A stretch of 48,482 nt of DNA from Myxococcales bacterium. GTDB taxonomy: Bacteria > Myxococcota_A > Polyangia > Polyangiales > Ga0077539. The translations under genes and the position numbers were made by a program. Where the stretch lies: assembly GCA_013298625.1 (NCBI GenBank), contig JAAFIF010000076.1:1-48482 (forward strand), given 5' to 3'. The notes below the pieces were generated by a model. The model was not told where the DNA came from and searched no databases. It saw only the letters and a program-made list of their open reading frames with translations. Shown piece after piece: positions 8,325-17,909 of the stretch; position 1 is the stretch's first letter, and every line of letters starts with the position of its first letter.

Positions 8325-9350
8325 ATGAACCTTCGCCCTCGCTTCGCATCGCCCTTCACCCTCGCCGCTGCCCTCTCGCTCGCGAGCGCTTCGGCGCGCG
8401 CGCAGACCGCCACGCCCACCGCAGAACAACCGGTCAGCGCCACGCCGGCGGCCGAAGAGTTTCAGCTCACCGACGCGCAGCGCGCGGAGGCCGCGGCCGC
8501 CCTCGAGCGCGGCAACGCCCAGTTTCGTCGCAACAACTACGAAGCAGCGCTCACCGAGTTTCTTCGCGTGTACGAGATCGCCCAGCGCAGGCCCAACTCG
8601 TTTGTGTATCTCTTCAACATCGCGCGCTGCTACGAGCGGCTCTTTCGCTACGACCAGGCCATCGAGTTCTACCAGCGCTACCTCGACCGCGCGCCGCAGG
8701 ATGACCGCGATCGCGCGCAGGCTGCTGCCACTGTCGGCGCGCTCGACGGGCTGCTCGGGACGCTCGAAGTGCAGTCCAACGTCGCCGACGCGCAGGTGTG
8801 GGTCGACGATCGGCAAGTGGCCGAGCGAGTGAGGACCGTGAGGATTCCGGGCGGCGTTCACGTGGTCGAGCTGCGCGCGCGAGGGTATGCGCCGTCGCGG
8901 CAGCAAGTGCAGCTGCCCGCGCGAACCACGCAGTCGATCTCGTTTCGCATGGAGCGGCTCAACGTCCGTCGCGGATTGCACCCGGCGTTCTTCGTCTCCG
9001 TCGCGAGCTTGGGCGGAGCGACCGCGTTGACCGCGGCCATCGTCGCCCCCCAAGTGCTCGTCGCGCGCGCCGAGGTCGACGCGCTTCGCAATGCGCCCGC
9101 GACCATGAGCAGCGTCGGGCAAGACCAGAAAGACCGCATCCGAACGCTCGCCATCGTCACCGACGTCATGCTCGGCGTCACGATCGCCTCCGCCATCGGC
9201 GCGACCTTGCTCGGCGTCGCGACGGAGTGGCGCAGACCCACCGAAGCCGAGCTCAACGCGCCGCGAACCGCCGCACGGCCCGCGGTGACCACGGTGGCTC
9301 CCATCGCGAGCCAGAGCGCCGTTGGACTCAGCATCGGAGGATCGCTGTGA
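8325..9350 (+). CDS. TPR and PEGA domain exported protein
   Basis: A 341-residue protein starting at the ATG that gives a clean signal peptide ending ASARAQ; the frame is open upstream but that part has no signal. Residues about 45-140 form TPR-like helices (AAALERGNAQFRRNNYEAA, YLFNIARCYERLFRYDQA), a protein-interaction module. Residues about 140-210 resemble a PEGA domain (DAQVWVDDRQVAERV, HVVELRARGYAPSRQ), a surface-type beta domain. Two hydrophobic stretches near residues 225-245 and 280-300 may be membrane segments. It is the first gene of an operon; its stop overlaps the GTG of the MopE-type lipoprotein, and a kinase with its own PEGA domain follows. A periplasmic scaffold or sensor role is likely but not shown. 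Confidence 0.85.
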   Translation: MNLRPRFASPFTLAAALSLASASARAQTATPTAEQPVSATPAAEEFQLTDAQRAEAAAALERGNAQFRRNNYEAALTEFLRVYEIAQRRPNSFVYLFNIARCYERLFRYDQAIEFYQRYLDRAPQDDRDRAQAAATVGALDGLLGTLEVQSNVADAQVWVDDRQVAERVRTVRIPGGVHVVELRARGYAPSRQQVQLPARTTQSISFRMERLNVRRGLHPAFFVSVASLGGATALTAAIVAPQVLVARAEVDALRNAPATMSSVGQDQKDRIRTLAIVTDVMLGVTIASAIGATLLGVATEWRRPTEAELNAPRTAARPAVTTVAPIASQSAVGLSIGGSL

Positions 9351-11068
9351 TCCGCGCGAGGCGCTCGCTGTCGCTCGCGTTGCTCAGCCTCGTCAGCGGC
9401 TGCTCGCTGCTCGGCTACGACACCTTTCGACTGCCGACGTGCAGGACGGACCTCGACTGCAAGCCCGTCAACGATCGCAATCGACTCAGCGACACGGCCT
9501 GCGATCGGTACGTGTGCGAAGAGAGCACGCGCACGTGCCAGCGTCGCGTGCGAGGCGTCGAGATCTGCGACGGCATCGACAACGACTGCGATGGCATCGT
9601 CGACGAGGACGCGCTGCAGCTGCAGACGCCGCAGGCGCTGGCCATGGGTGGATTTGCTTCTGCCGCCCTCACCGCAGGCGCTGACGGAGTCACGGGAATC
9701 GCCGCGCCGACCGAAGGGATCGAAGGCGCCTCGACGTTTATTCGCACCAACGGTGACCGCACCGCGGCGGCCTCGAGCACCATCGCGATGCAGACGCGCA
9801 TCGTCACCGCCATGAATCGCTTGAACAGCTGGACTCAGTGGGCCGAGACGACCCCCCTCTGCTCGTCCGCGGACTTGACCACCGCGACGTCGTGCAACAT
9901 CCGCGAAGGCGTCGTCACGCCGACGGACGCCGACAACGAGTGGCTCGCGCTCGTGATCGACACGCGGCAATGCGGCTCCGGCGGAGTGCGCGCCGGGCTG
10001 CTCAGCACCGCGAGCGGAACAGCGGTCTTCGAGAGCCGCGGCCCCGCGGTGGTCTCCAACGCGTTTACGGTCATCGACGAGAGCACGTCGCAGCCGAGTT
10101 GCACGGGCGGCACGCGCTCGCCGGCGATCATCGGCGCGGCGCGCCCCAGTATTCAACGCTCGCTCACCGCGGCCAACACCGCGCTGTCTGTGTGGATCGG
10201 CGACTCGATCACGCGCGCGCAGTGCGGGGGCGCGGCGGCGCCGGTCGAAGCGATGGGGCTCACCGTCGAGCGCACGGTCAGCGTGCGCGGGGTGTTCGCG
10301 AGCAACGCGCCCACGGGACAGCCGCGGCCGGAGGCGCTGGGGCGCACCACGGGCGGAGGCGCTCCCGCGATCCTCGCGCTGCCAGGCGGCGGGTGGATCG
10401 TGGCGTTCGGCGACGAGTCCGGCGCGATCACGCTGCGCACGGTGGGCGCGCTGGGCGCGGTCGCGGCGCTTCCGGTGGGGATGACGCTCGCGCCGCCGAA
10501 CACCGTTCGCGCGACGCCGCCGCTCACGCTGGGCGCGACCAACACCATCGCGCGCACGGGGGCGAGCGGCAACGCCGACCACGTCTCGCTGGCGACCCGC
10601 GTGATCGCTGGGCAGACGGTGGTGGGCGTCGCGTGGGTGGAGGGCTGCGCGAGCGCCAGCGGCAGCGTGCACTTCGCGCAGTTTACGCTCGAGGGCGCGA
10701 CGTTGACCGAGCGCAACCGCACGGTGATCGCGAGCAACACGAGCGCCGCGTCGACGAGCGTCGTGGCCCTCGCAGACCGAGTGCTCGACCTGGCGAACCC
10801 GGCAGGGTCGAGCGGAGACCTTGGCGGTTGGCTCGTCTCGTACGTCTCCGACGGCAGCCTGATGGCGACGCGCGTGTCGTCGGCGCTTGGGCGATCCGTG
10901 GACGCTGCGCCGAAGTCGCTCGCGCCAGCGATCACTTCGGCGCGTCGCGCGCCGGTGTTGGTCACGAGCCCCACCGCGCCAGCGGCGGCGAGCTGGCACT
11001 CGGACGCCGAGCAGGTGATTCGCTACGCCAATGTGTGCGGCTGGGACCCAACGAAAGTGACTCCGTGA
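9347..11068 (+). CDS. Lipoprotein with one MopE-type motif
   Basis: A 573-residue lipoprotein. The start is a GTG overlapping the upstream TGA (GTGA), with GGAGG six bases before it, so translation is probably coupled. The signal peptide ends LSLVSGC. A Cys-rich N-terminal part (residues about 25-85) includes CDGIDNDCDGIVDED, a MopE-type segment also found in many myxobacterial proteins. The remaining ~480 residues are Ala/Thr/Ser/Gly-rich with regularly spaced short beta-type stretches (GGGWIVAFGDESGAITLRTV, GGWLVSYVSDGSLMATRV), which could form a beta-propeller, but I do not recognise a named family. Its place between a TPR/PEGA protein and a PEGA kinase suggests a shared envelope-sensing role, as inference. 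Confidence 0.87.
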   Translation: MIRARRSLSLALLSLVSGCSLLGYDTFRLPTCRTDLDCKPVNDRNRLSDTACDRYVCEESTRTCQRRVRGVEICDGIDNDCDGIVDEDALQLQTPQALAMGGFASAALTAGADGVTGIAAPTEGIEGASTFIRTNGDRTAAASSTIAMQTRIVTAMNRLNSWTQWAETTPLCSSADLTTATSCNIREGVVTPTDADNEWLALVIDTRQCGSGGVRAGLLSTASGTAVFESRGPAVVSNAFTVIDESTSQPSCTGGTRSPAIIGAARPSIQRSLTAANTALSVWIGDSITRAQCGGAAAPVEAMGLTVERTVSVRGVFASNAPTGQPRPEALGRTTGGGAPAILALPGGGWIVAFGDESGAITLRTVGALGAVAALPVGMTLAPPNTVRATPPLTLGATNTIARTGASGNADHVSLATRVIAGQTVVGVAWVEGCASASGSVHFAQFTLEGATLTERNRTVIASNTSAASTSVVALADRVLDLANPAGSSGDLGGWLVSYVSDGSLMATRVSSALGRSVDAAPKSLAPAITSARRAPVLVTSPTAPAAASWHSDAEQVIRYANVCGWDPTKVTP

Positions 11069-11141
11069 GCATCCCTCGAGCACCGACACTTCTGCTCGAG
11101 ACGGCAACGCTGACCTTCGACCACGCGACGAGAGCACCACG

Positions 11142-12875
11142 ATGAGCGAGACTGACTTCGGAGAGACTCAGGTCGCGGACCCGTACATCGGGACCGTCGT
11201 GCAGGGAAAATACCGCTTCGTTCGCAAGCTCGGCGAGGGCGGGATGGGCGCCGTGTACGAAGCCGAGAACATCGCGATCCGGCGCAAGGTCGCGATCAAG
11301 TGCCTGCACCAGCAGCTCGCGCGCAACGCGAACGTCGTGGCCCGGTTTCGCAACGAGGCGCTCGCGGCCACGCAGATCGGCAACGAGCACATCGTCGACG
11401 TGCTCGACATGGGGCAGATGCCGGACGGGGCGTTCTTTCTCGTCTTGGAGTTTCTCGAAGGGACCGACCTCGCGGGGCTGCTCGAGAAAGAGCGGGTGCT
11501 CTCTGTCGGGCGCGCGGTGAAGATCACGCAGCAGGTGCTCGCCGCGCTCGGCGCTGCGCATCGAGCGGGGATCATTCACCGCGACATCAAGCCCGAGAAC
11601 GTCTTTCTCGTGAAGCGCAGCGCGAACAGCGAGTTCGTCAAGCTGCTCGATTTCGGCATCGCCAAGGTCACGACCGAAGAGCCCAGCGTGCGCACCGCCA
11701 CCGGCTCGCAGCTCGGGACGCCCTATTACATGCCGCCCGAGCAGGCGATGGGGCACAAGGACATCGACGCGCGCGCGGACCTCTACGCCACCGCGGTGAT
11801 GCTCTTTCATGCGCTGTCGGAGCGGTTTCCTTTCGAAGGGGACTCGCTTCCGATGCTCATGTACAACATTTGCCACACCGAGGCGCTGCAGCTCGCTGCG
11901 TTGAGCCCCAATCTGCCGTCCGATCTGTGCGCCGTCATCATGGGCGCCCTCTCGAAGAATCGCGACGAGCGCCCGCGCACGGCTGAAGATTTCGCGCAGC
12001 AGCTCGAGCCGTTTTCCGCGCTCGCGCTGGTGCCCGCAGGCCCCGCGGCGCCATCGAGCCCCCCTGAGGCGGCATCGAAGCCCGTCGTCGCGCCAGCGAA
12101 GAGCAAGCAGGGTTCGAACACGACGCTCGGCGCCAGCGCCAGCGCCGTAGACCTTCGCCCGACGCCCGCGCGCAGCAGCAACAACAAGCTATCGATCCTG
12201 CTCGGCGGCATCGCGGTCGCGTCGATCGCGGTCGCGGGCACGACCGTGGCCATCACGCGAAAGCCCGCTGCGCCTGCGGTCGACGGCGCGCGACGCGCGA
12301 CCGAGCCGACGACGCTCGCGGCGCAAGAGCCCAACGCAGCGCGCACCGCGCAGCGACAGGACAACAACGTCGCTGCGCCATCGACGCCGAGCGCGCAGCG
12401 CGTGCAGGTGCAGATCTCGACGACGCCTGCAGCGGCGTTGATCGTCCTCGACGGGCGGCCGCTGAACAATCCGTACGACGGGGATCTCCCCGTCAGTGAC
12501 ACTGTGCACCAGCTCGCGGTCAGCGCTCCGGGCTATCGCACGGAGCTGCGCACGATCATGCTCACCGAATCGCAGCGGGTCCGCGTCACGCTCGAGCGCG
12601 GCAGCGGCAGCGTCGTCGTGCAGAGCAACGGGCAGCGCGTCCGCGGCAACGGACCCGCCGCTGTGCCGAGCGCAAACCCACCCGCGCAACAAACAACGCC
12701 GCAGGGCGGGCCAGACACCACCGGGGCTCAGCCCGCGCACACGCAGCCCGCGAACACGCAGCCTGCGAACACGCAGCCTGCGAACACTCAGCCTACGAAT
12801 ACCCAGCCCGCGAATGCTCAGCCTGCGAGCACGGTCACGCCCGAGAACGAGCTTCGCTCGCAAGGCGCGATCTAG
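11142..12875 (+). CDS. Membrane serine/threonine protein kinase with PEGA domain
   Basis: A 577-residue kinase. Motifs: glycine loop GEGGMG (31-36), AIK lysine (K53), helix-C E72, HRDIKPEN (146-153), DFG (170-172) and MPPEQ in place of the usual SPE. A linker follows, then one transmembrane helix near residues 350-370 (LLGGIAVASIAVAGTTVAI), then a PEGA domain at about 415-490 outside the membrane (VLDGRPLNN, VSAPGYRTELR). The tail carries repeated TQPAN pentapeptides that may span or contact the cell wall. Domain order kinase-TM-PEGA is the usual bacterial receptor-kinase layout. It is the last gene of the TPR/PEGA operon, and the external PEGA domain may talk to that protein. All catalytic residues are present. 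Confidence 0.94.
   Translation: MSETDFGETQVADPYIGTVVQGKYRFVRKLGEGGMGAVYEAENIAIRRKVAIKCLHQQLARNANVVARFRNEALAATQIGNEHIVDVLDMGQMPDGAFFLVLEFLEGTDLAGLLEKERVLSVGRAVKITQQVLAALGAAHRAGIIHRDIKPENVFLVKRSANSEFVKLLDFGIAKVTTEEPSVRTATGSQLGTPYYMPPEQAMGHKDIDARADLYATAVMLFHALSERFPFEGDSLPMLMYNICHTEALQLAALSPNLPSDLCAVIMGALSKNRDERPRTAEDFAQQLEPFSALALVPAGPAAPSSPPEAASKPVVAPAKSKQGSNTTLGASASAVDLRPTPARSSNNKLSILLGGIAVASIAVAGTTVAITRKPAAPAVDGARRATEPTTLAAQEPNAARTAQRQDNNVAAPSTPSAQRVQVQISTTPAAALIVLDGRPLNNPYDGDLPVSDTVHQLAVSAPGYRTELRTIMLTESQRVRVTLERGSGSVVVQSNGQRVRGNGPAAVPSANPPAQQTTPQGGPDTTGAQPAHTQPANTQPANTQPANTQPTNTQPANAQPASTVTPENELRSQGAI
12728..12833 (+). repeat. 15-bp tandem repeats encoding TQPAN pentapeptides
   Basis: About six to seven degenerate 15-base units near the 3' end of the kinase gene encode Q-P-A-N/H-T pentapeptides. 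The array lies in the predicted extracytoplasmic tail and is likely to vary in length between strains. Confidence 0.75.
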
Positions 12876-12895
12876 CGCTGCCTCGTTGGCAGCGC
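12875..12895. terminator. Bidirectional hairpin terminator between two convergent kinase genes
   Basis: A perfect 8-bp stem GCGCTGCC / GGCAGCGC with a five-base loop fills the 26-base gap between the convergent kinase genes, and its first base is the last base of the TAG stop. There is no T-tract on either strand, so it may act with Rho or mainly as an mRNA-end stabiliser serving both genes. Confidence 0.65.
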
Positions 12896-12901
12896 CGAGC
12901 G

Positions 12902-14125
12902 TCACCGCGCGAAGAACGCGACCACCGCGACCACCACCAACGCCGCGACCACGGCGAGCGCCGTCGCGGCCAGCGGCGTCTTGCGCACCGGAACCTCGAC
13001 CGGCTCGTCGTCCACCTTCACGGCCGGCAGCGGCGCCGTAGGCTCTTCGATCTTCGCCGCGGCGAGCACTTGCTTGCGCACCACCGCAGGGATCGCGATG
13101 GTCGAGGCGCCGATGGGCTTCGGCGTGTGTTCGCTCACGGACTGCGCGGGGGGAGCGCCGTTGTTCACCGCGGCGAGCGCGGCGCTGATCGCGTCGGTGA
13201 GCGCGGGGCTGCTCGCGGCGGTCGCGGCGAACGCGCGCGGGTCCTGCGCGTTGCGCACGGCGCGAGAGACTTCATCGGCGAGCAAGCGCATCGAGGCCAT
13301 GCGCTGATCGCGGTCTTTCTCGAGCGTGTGCGCGACGATGTCCACGAGCGCCTTCGGGAGCCCTCGTCGGTGCTGCTCGATCGGGACGGGCTGCGCCGTC
13401 AGGACGCCGGCGACGATCGAGGGAATGTTCGTTCCCTCGAACGGGAGCGCGCAGGTGAGCGACTGGTACAGCACGACGCCCATCGACCAGACGTCGCTGC
13501 GCGCGTCGATCTCTTGCTCGCCCCGCGTCTGCTCGGGGGACATGTACGAGGGCGTCCCGACGAGCGAGCCCGACTTCGTACGGTCCAACAACGTGTTGGT
13601 CCCGAGCTTGGCGAGCCCGAAGTCGAGCAGCTTGGGCAGCGTGGTCCCGTCGCTCTGCCGCGCGAGAAAGATGTTGTCCGGCTTGATGTCCCGGTGAAGC
13701 ACCGCGTGGTCGTGCGCGACGGCGACGGCGTTCATCACCGGGACGAGCAGCCGCTCGACCGAGCGGAGGTCCATCGCCCCGTGCTCGTCCAGCCACTGTT
13801 GCAGCGTCTGGCCGTCGAGCCGCTCCATCACGATGAACACGCCGTGCTGCGGATCCACGCCGCCGTCGAGCACCTGCGCGATGTTCGGATGCGAGAGCGT
13901 CGCGACGACCCGCGCTTCTTGCACGAAGCGCTGCACGGCGGTCTCGTTCTTCGCTGCGAAATCGTGCAGCACTTTGATCGCGACCTTGCGTTCGGTGAAC
14001 GCCTGGGTCGCCGAGAAGACCGTGCCCATGCCTCCCTCGCCGAGGATCGATTCGATCGTATACCGCCCTGCGAGCTGCACGCCGGGCTTCAAGGCAACTT
14101 TGGACACGAGTGTGAATCGGACCAT
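12902..14125 (-). CDS. Tail-anchored serine/threonine protein kinase
   Basis: A 407-residue kinase. Motifs: GEGGMG loop (29-34), AIK lysine (K51), QEAR glutamate (E70), HRDIKPDN (144-151), DFG (168-170), SPE (196-198). The kinase domain ends near residue 290. A low-complexity linker follows, then one transmembrane helix at the extreme C-terminus (about 383-405), leaving almost nothing outside, so it is anchored but has no external sensor. It is clearly related to the soluble kinase at 3228-4217 (shared ATQAFT, AVQRFVQEAR, GTxxxMSPEQTRG). Start is the ATG at 14125, divergent from the hydrolase gene with only about 80 bases between, so the promoters overlap. It may recruit substrates or a separate sensor at the membrane. 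Confidence 0.93.
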   Translation of the reverse strand: MVRFTLVSKVALKPGVQLAGRYTIESILGEGGMGTVFSATQAFTERKVAIKVLHDFAAKNETAVQRFVQEARVVATLSHPNIAQVLDGGVDPQHGVFIVMERLDGQTLQQWLDEHGAMDLRSVERLLVPVMNAVAVAHDHAVLHRDIKPDNIFLARQSDGTTLPKLLDFGLAKLGTNTLLDRTKSGSLVGTPSYMSPEQTRGEQEIDARSDVWSMGVVLYQSLTCALPFEGTNIPSIVAGVLTAQPVPIEQHRRGLPKALVDIVAHTLEKDRDQRMASMRLLADEVSRAVRNAQDPRAFAATAASSPALTDAISAALAAVNNGAPPAQSVSEHTPKPIGASTIAIPAVVRKQVLAAAKIEEPTAPLPAVKVDDEPVEVPVRKTPLAATALAVVAALVVVAVVAFFAR

Positions 14126-14205
14126 ACCGCAACCCGCGCAGGGTTTTGGTGCGTTCTGCGCCGATCGCGAGAGGGATCCAAAGTGCTACACATGGCGGCA
14201 CTGCC

Positions 14206-15129
14206 TTGAAGCGCTCGACGATATTCTCTGCTTCGGTGCTCTTTGCGCTCACCGCGCTCACCCTGACCGCGTGCACACCCACGGGGCCCGGCGCGATCGC
14301 CGTGGCGCCTTCGGCCGCGCGCGACGGCACGAACGGCGGTGACGGTCCGTTCGGCGCCGCGCGCACCACGTTGGCGACGCAGGCGCGCGTGAACGAACGG
14401 GTCTCGTTCGACGTGACGTTTCCCTGTGATGCGACCGGAGCGCTTCGACGGGACCGCGGCCCCTTCGCCACGGTGGTCTTCGTCAGCGGTGGGCTGGTCG
14501 CGCCCGAGCGGTACCGCTGGATCGCCGAGCACATCGCGACGCGTGGGTTCGTGGTGGTCTCGTCGGCGTACGTGCTCAACCTCGCGCTCTTTCAAGCAGA
14601 CAACGCCCACGCGGCGCTTCGGGCCGTGCGCGACGCAGCGACGGTCCCCGGTCACACGCTCGAAGGCGCCGTCAGCCCCACGGGGCGCGTGATCGCCGTC
14701 GGGCACTCGCTCGGCGGAATCGTGGCCACGTACCAATGGCTCGATCACCGCTACAACGGCGTCGCGTTGATCGCTAGCTATCCCGCGGACACCTCGCGGC
14801 TGCTCGGCGACGACACGACTCGCACGCTCTTCATCAGCGGCGCCGAGGACGGACTCGTGACCCGCGCCGACCTCGACCGGGGCTTCGGCGCGTTTCGCGG
14901 GCGCAAGCTGCTCGCCCTCGTCGACGGGATGAATCACTTCGATTGGACCGACCAGGCGCAGCCGAGCGAGCTCGCGCGGGACGGGACGCCCACGCGCCCG
15001 CAAGCGGCCTCGCGGCGCGACGCGCTGCGGGTGATCGACGCGTTTACCGACGCCGTGCTCAACCAAGACCCCGCGGCGGTCACGCAGCTCGACACCGGGA
15101 CGTTCTCCGGCGTAACGGTGCAGCGATGA
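14206..15129 (+). CDS. Alpha/beta-hydrolase lipoprotein (chlorophyllase/dienelactone-hydrolase-like)
   Basis: A 307-residue hydrolase if begun at the TTG that yields MKRSTIFSASVLFAL... with lipobox LTAC; the frame is open 60 bases further up, but that extension spoils the signal peptide. The fold is shown by the strand VVFVSGG (oxyanion region), GHSLGG nucleophile elbow (Ser168 in this numbering), GAEDGLV (likely acid, Asp215) and MNHFDW (likely His244). The order and spacing match PAF-acetylhydrolase/chlorophyllase-like serine hydrolases acting on esters. It is predicted to be outer-membrane anchored. The stop overlaps the next gene's start (ATGA), so the two are coupled. The natural substrate cannot be told from sequence. 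Confidence 0.87.
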   Translation: MKRSTIFSASVLFALTALTLTACTPTGPGAIAVAPSAARDGTNGGDGPFGAARTTLATQARVNERVSFDVTFPCDATGALRRDRGPFATVVFVSGGLVAPERYRWIAEHIATRGFVVVSSAYVLNLALFQADNAHAALRAVRDAATVPGHTLEGAVSPTGRVIAVGHSLGGIVATYQWLDHRYNGVALIASYPADTSRLLGDDTTRTLFISGAEDGLVTRADLDRGFGAFRGRKLLALVDGMNHFDWTDQAQPSELARDGTPTRPQAASRRDALRVIDAFTDAVLNQDPAAVTQLDTGTFSGVTVQR

Positions 15130-15731
15130 GCCGCGCTCGTCTCGCTTCGATCGCCGCGGCGTGCGCGCTCTCGCTCTCGCTCGCTTCTCAGAGCGCAGCA
15201 GCAGAAGGGCTCGCCGTTCGCGGGCCGAACCTCGGGCAGAGCGTCGTGTTCGTCGAGGGCGCTCCTGAGTCTTCGCGCGCCGTGTGGATTCGCCCGTGGC
15301 TCGCGATCACGCAAGAGTGGCGATCGCCCTACGACGCCGTAGGGTTGGGCTTGGGGTTGCGTCACACGATCGTGGGAGGCCCGCGAGGATGGGGCCTCGA
15401 GGCGCAGATGGCCGCAGGGTGGCTCGTGACCACGCTGCTGCCCGGCGTGGCGTTTACGCTCGCGCCGAGCACGCACGTGCGCGCGCGCACCGAGGGCTTC
15501 TGGTTCTCGATGGGCATCGCCGCGCCGATGGCAGTGCGGCTCAACGCGCCGCAAGCGCTGAAGGTGCCCGTGCAGGGGGAGCTCTGGCTCGCGTTTCGCG
15601 CGGGGCCCGTGTGGCTCGGCGCGATGACCGCGATCGGCGCGAGCTTCTCCGAGACGGGCGCGGCGTCGCTGGTGATGCAGGGCGCGGGCTACATCGCGAT
15701 CCCCTTCGGCGACGGCCACGAGCGACGGTAG
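15126..15731 (+). CDS. Small exported protein, possible outer-membrane beta-barrel
   Basis: A 201-residue protein with a signal peptide ending SQSAAAEG. It starts at an ATG overlapping the hydrolase stop (ATGA). The mature part alternates hydrophobic and polar residues in strands (AVGLGLGLRHTIVGG, GFWFSMGIAAPMAVRL, ELWLAFRAGPVWLGA) and ends in a strand-like segment, fitting a small beta-barrel of roughly eight strands. No named family is recognised. It converges with the antiporter gene with only four bases between stops. A partnership with the coupled lipoprotein hydrolase is inferred from the overlap. Confidence 0.78.
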   Translation: MSRARLASIAAACALSLSLASQSAAAEGLAVRGPNLGQSVVFVEGAPESSRAVWIRPWLAITQEWRSPYDAVGLGLGLRHTIVGGPRGWGLEAQMAAGWLVTTLLPGVAFTLAPSTHVRARTEGFWFSMGIAAPMAVRLNAPQALKVPVQGELWLAFRAGPVWLGAMTAIGASFSETGAASLVMQGAGYIAIPFGDGHERR

Positions 15732-15735
15732 CGCC

Positions 15736-17766
15736 CTACGCTCCGTCCTCTTTGACAGCGCTCGTTCGCAGCACCGCGCCGGTGTTGAAGTACGGAAGCG
15801 CGGCGCGAAGCGCGTCCCCCTTCCCAACGAAGTACACGATGTCGCCCTCTTCGAAGACCGACGTCGAGTCCATGCGATCGATGAGCTTCTTGCCCCGCGA
15901 CACACCCACCACGAGCGCGCCCGTCTCGCTGCGCAGCCGCAGCGTCACTGGCGATTGCCCGACGGCCTTGCTGCCCTTCTGCACGAGGGCCGTCTCGATG
16001 CGCATCTCGGCCAGCCCGGGGACGGACATCATTTTGGCCGGCGGGATCGAGAGCCGTCGCTCGGTCGGCTGCGTCTCTGCTCGCACCTCGTGCACGCGGT
16101 CGTCGATCACGTTGCGCGGGATCTCGATGCGCCGGAGCATCCGAGAGATCACTTCGACCGCGCCTTCAACTTCTTCGGCCACGACGTCGTGCGCGCCGAG
16201 CGAGACGAGGACCTCGCGCTCAGAGAGGAACCTCGTGCGCATGAGCACGGGCGTCGCGGGGCTGACGCGACGAAGGGTGTCGACGATGCGCAGCGCTGCG
16301 GGCGGGTCGTTCATGAGCAGCACGACCAGCGAAGCGTTCTCGATGTGCGCGTGGCGCAGCGCTTCTTCGCTGGTGGCGTCGCCGTAGTAGACGGGCAGGT
16401 CGAGCTCGCGGCCCTTGCGGACGTTTTCGGCGTTGAGCTCGAGGACGACGAAGTCGCGGCCGCACTGCCGCAAGCTCTCGGCTGCGTAGCGTCCGGCGAG
16501 GCCGAAGCCCACGATCACGACGTGGTCGCGGAGCACTTCGGTGTCGCGATCGGCCTCGTCGATCGAGCGGACGCCCAGCAAGCGCTCGAGCGGCGCGAGC
16601 AAGCGCTCTCCCGCGCGGATGTGCGGCGCGGCGCGGACGAGCAGCGGCGTCACGAACATGCTGATGATTCCCGCGGCGAGCAGCGGCGCGATGGCGTGGT
16701 CGTCGATCACGTGGGACTGCCTGGCCAGGCGCGTGAGCACGAAGCCGAACTCGCCGAACTGCGCGAGCCCCACGCCCGCGAGCCACGCCGCCCTCGGAGG
16801 AAACCGCATCACGGCCGCGGCGAGCGTCGCGATCACGCCTTTGGCGACGAGGAAGCCCAAGAGCAGAGAGAGGACGATGAGTGGGTGGGCGATCACCACG
16901 CGGACGTCGAAGAGCATTCCGAGCGAGACGAAGAAGATGCTCACGAAGGCGTCGCGCAGCGGCAGGATGTCCCCCATCGCGCGGTGGCCGTACTCGGTGT
17001 CGGCGACGACCATTCCCCCCAAGAACGCGCCGAGCGCGAGCGAGAGCCCGACGAGCGACGTGAGCCACGCGGTGCCGATGCAGATCCCGAGGATCGCCAG
17101 CAAGAACACCTCGCGGCTGCGGCTCGCGTCGACCCACTTGAGCGCGCGAGGGACGATCACGCGCGCGATCACGATGGTGGCCACCACGACGAGCGTCGCC
17201 TTCGCCAGCGCGAGGCCGAGCTCTGCGGCGATCACCCCCGCGCTCGCGGTGCGCCCCAAGTACGGAACGGCCAAGACCATCGGCACCACGCAGAGGTCTT
17301 GAAAAATGAGCGTTCCGACGATGAAGCGGCCGTGCGGGGCGTCGAGCTCGCGGCGCTCGCCGAGGGCGCGCAGCACGATGGCCGTGCTCGAGAGCGCGAA
17401 GACGAAGCCGTAGAAGATCGAGCGCCCCATCGGCTGCCCGAGAGCGCGCGCGACGGCCGCGATGACCACGGTCGTCCCGACGACTTGAAGCGCTCCTCCG
17501 AGCGCCACTTGCTTGAAGATGTTCTTCAGTCGTTCGAGCGAAAACTCGAGGCCGATCGAGAAGAGCAAGAGCACCACGCCCACTTCAGCGAGCACTTCGA
17601 TCGAGTGCACCGAGCGCGTGAGGCGCAGACCAAATGGACCGAGCAGCGCTCCTGCGGCGAGCAGCCCAGCGACGGTGGGCAGCTTCCATCGCGACAGGAT
17701 GACGGTGACCAACACCCCGAGGGCCGCGATCACCGCGAGCTCGTCGAGCAGAGGGACGTGTCCCAT
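15736..17766 (-). CDS. CPA2-family cation/proton antiporter with RCK domains (KefB/YbaL-like)
   Basis: A 676-residue inner-membrane protein. The N-terminal ~385 residues form about 12 hydrophobic helices with CPA2 hallmarks: SIGLEFSLERL, SSTAIVLRALGERRE, FQDLCVVP and AQFGEFGFVL. A TrkA-N/RCK nucleotide-binding domain follows at about 410-530 (VVIVGFGLAGRYAAE, then YYGDATSEEALR), and a TrkA-C domain lies at about 575-665 (VTLRLRSETGALVVGVSRG). This layout is typical of potassium/proton antiporters gated by NAD(H) or glutathione adducts and used in pH and electrophile stress. No ancillary KefF/KefG-type quinone reductase gene is next to it. Transcribed alone on the minus strand; start is ATG. 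Confidence 0.94.
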   Translation of the reverse strand: MGHVPLLDELAVIAALGVLVTVILSRWKLPTVAGLLAAGALLGPFGLRLTRSVHSIEVLAEVGVVLLLFSIGLEFSLERLKNIFKQVALGGALQVVGTTVVIAAVARALGQPMGRSIFYGFVFALSSTAIVLRALGERRELDAPHGRFIVGTLIFQDLCVVPMVLAVPYLGRTASAGVIAAELGLALAKATLVVVATIVIARVIVPRALKWVDASRSREVFLLAILGICIGTAWLTSLVGLSLALGAFLGGMVVADTEYGHRAMGDILPLRDAFVSIFFVSLGMLFDVRVVIAHPLIVLSLLLGFLVAKGVIATLAAAVMRFPPRAAWLAGVGLAQFGEFGFVLTRLARQSHVIDDHAIAPLLAAGIISMFVTPLLVRAAPHIRAGERLLAPLERLLGVRSIDEADRDTEVLRDHVVIVGFGLAGRYAAESLRQCGRDFVVLELNAENVRKGRELDLPVYYGDATSEEALRHAHIENASLVVLLMNDPPAALRIVDTLRRVSPATPVLMRTRFLSEREVLVSLGAHDVVAEEVEGAVEVISRMLRRIEIPRNVIDDRVHEVRAETQPTERRLSIPPAKMMSVPGLAEMRIETALVQKGSKAVGQSPVTLRLRSETGALVVGVSRGKKLIDRMDSTSVFEEGDIVYFVGKGDALRAALPYFNTGAVLRTSAVKEDGA

Positions 17767-17909
17767 GCGGCGAGTTCTCCGGTTGCCCCTGAATTGGGGA
17801 AATTTTGCCTAGCAGGCCACGGGCCGCGGCGCCAGCGGAGTTCGTACAAGTGTTTGAAAGGTTTTGGATTTCGGGGGGCGATGCGACGCCAGTCAGCGCC
17901 CACCGTCGC

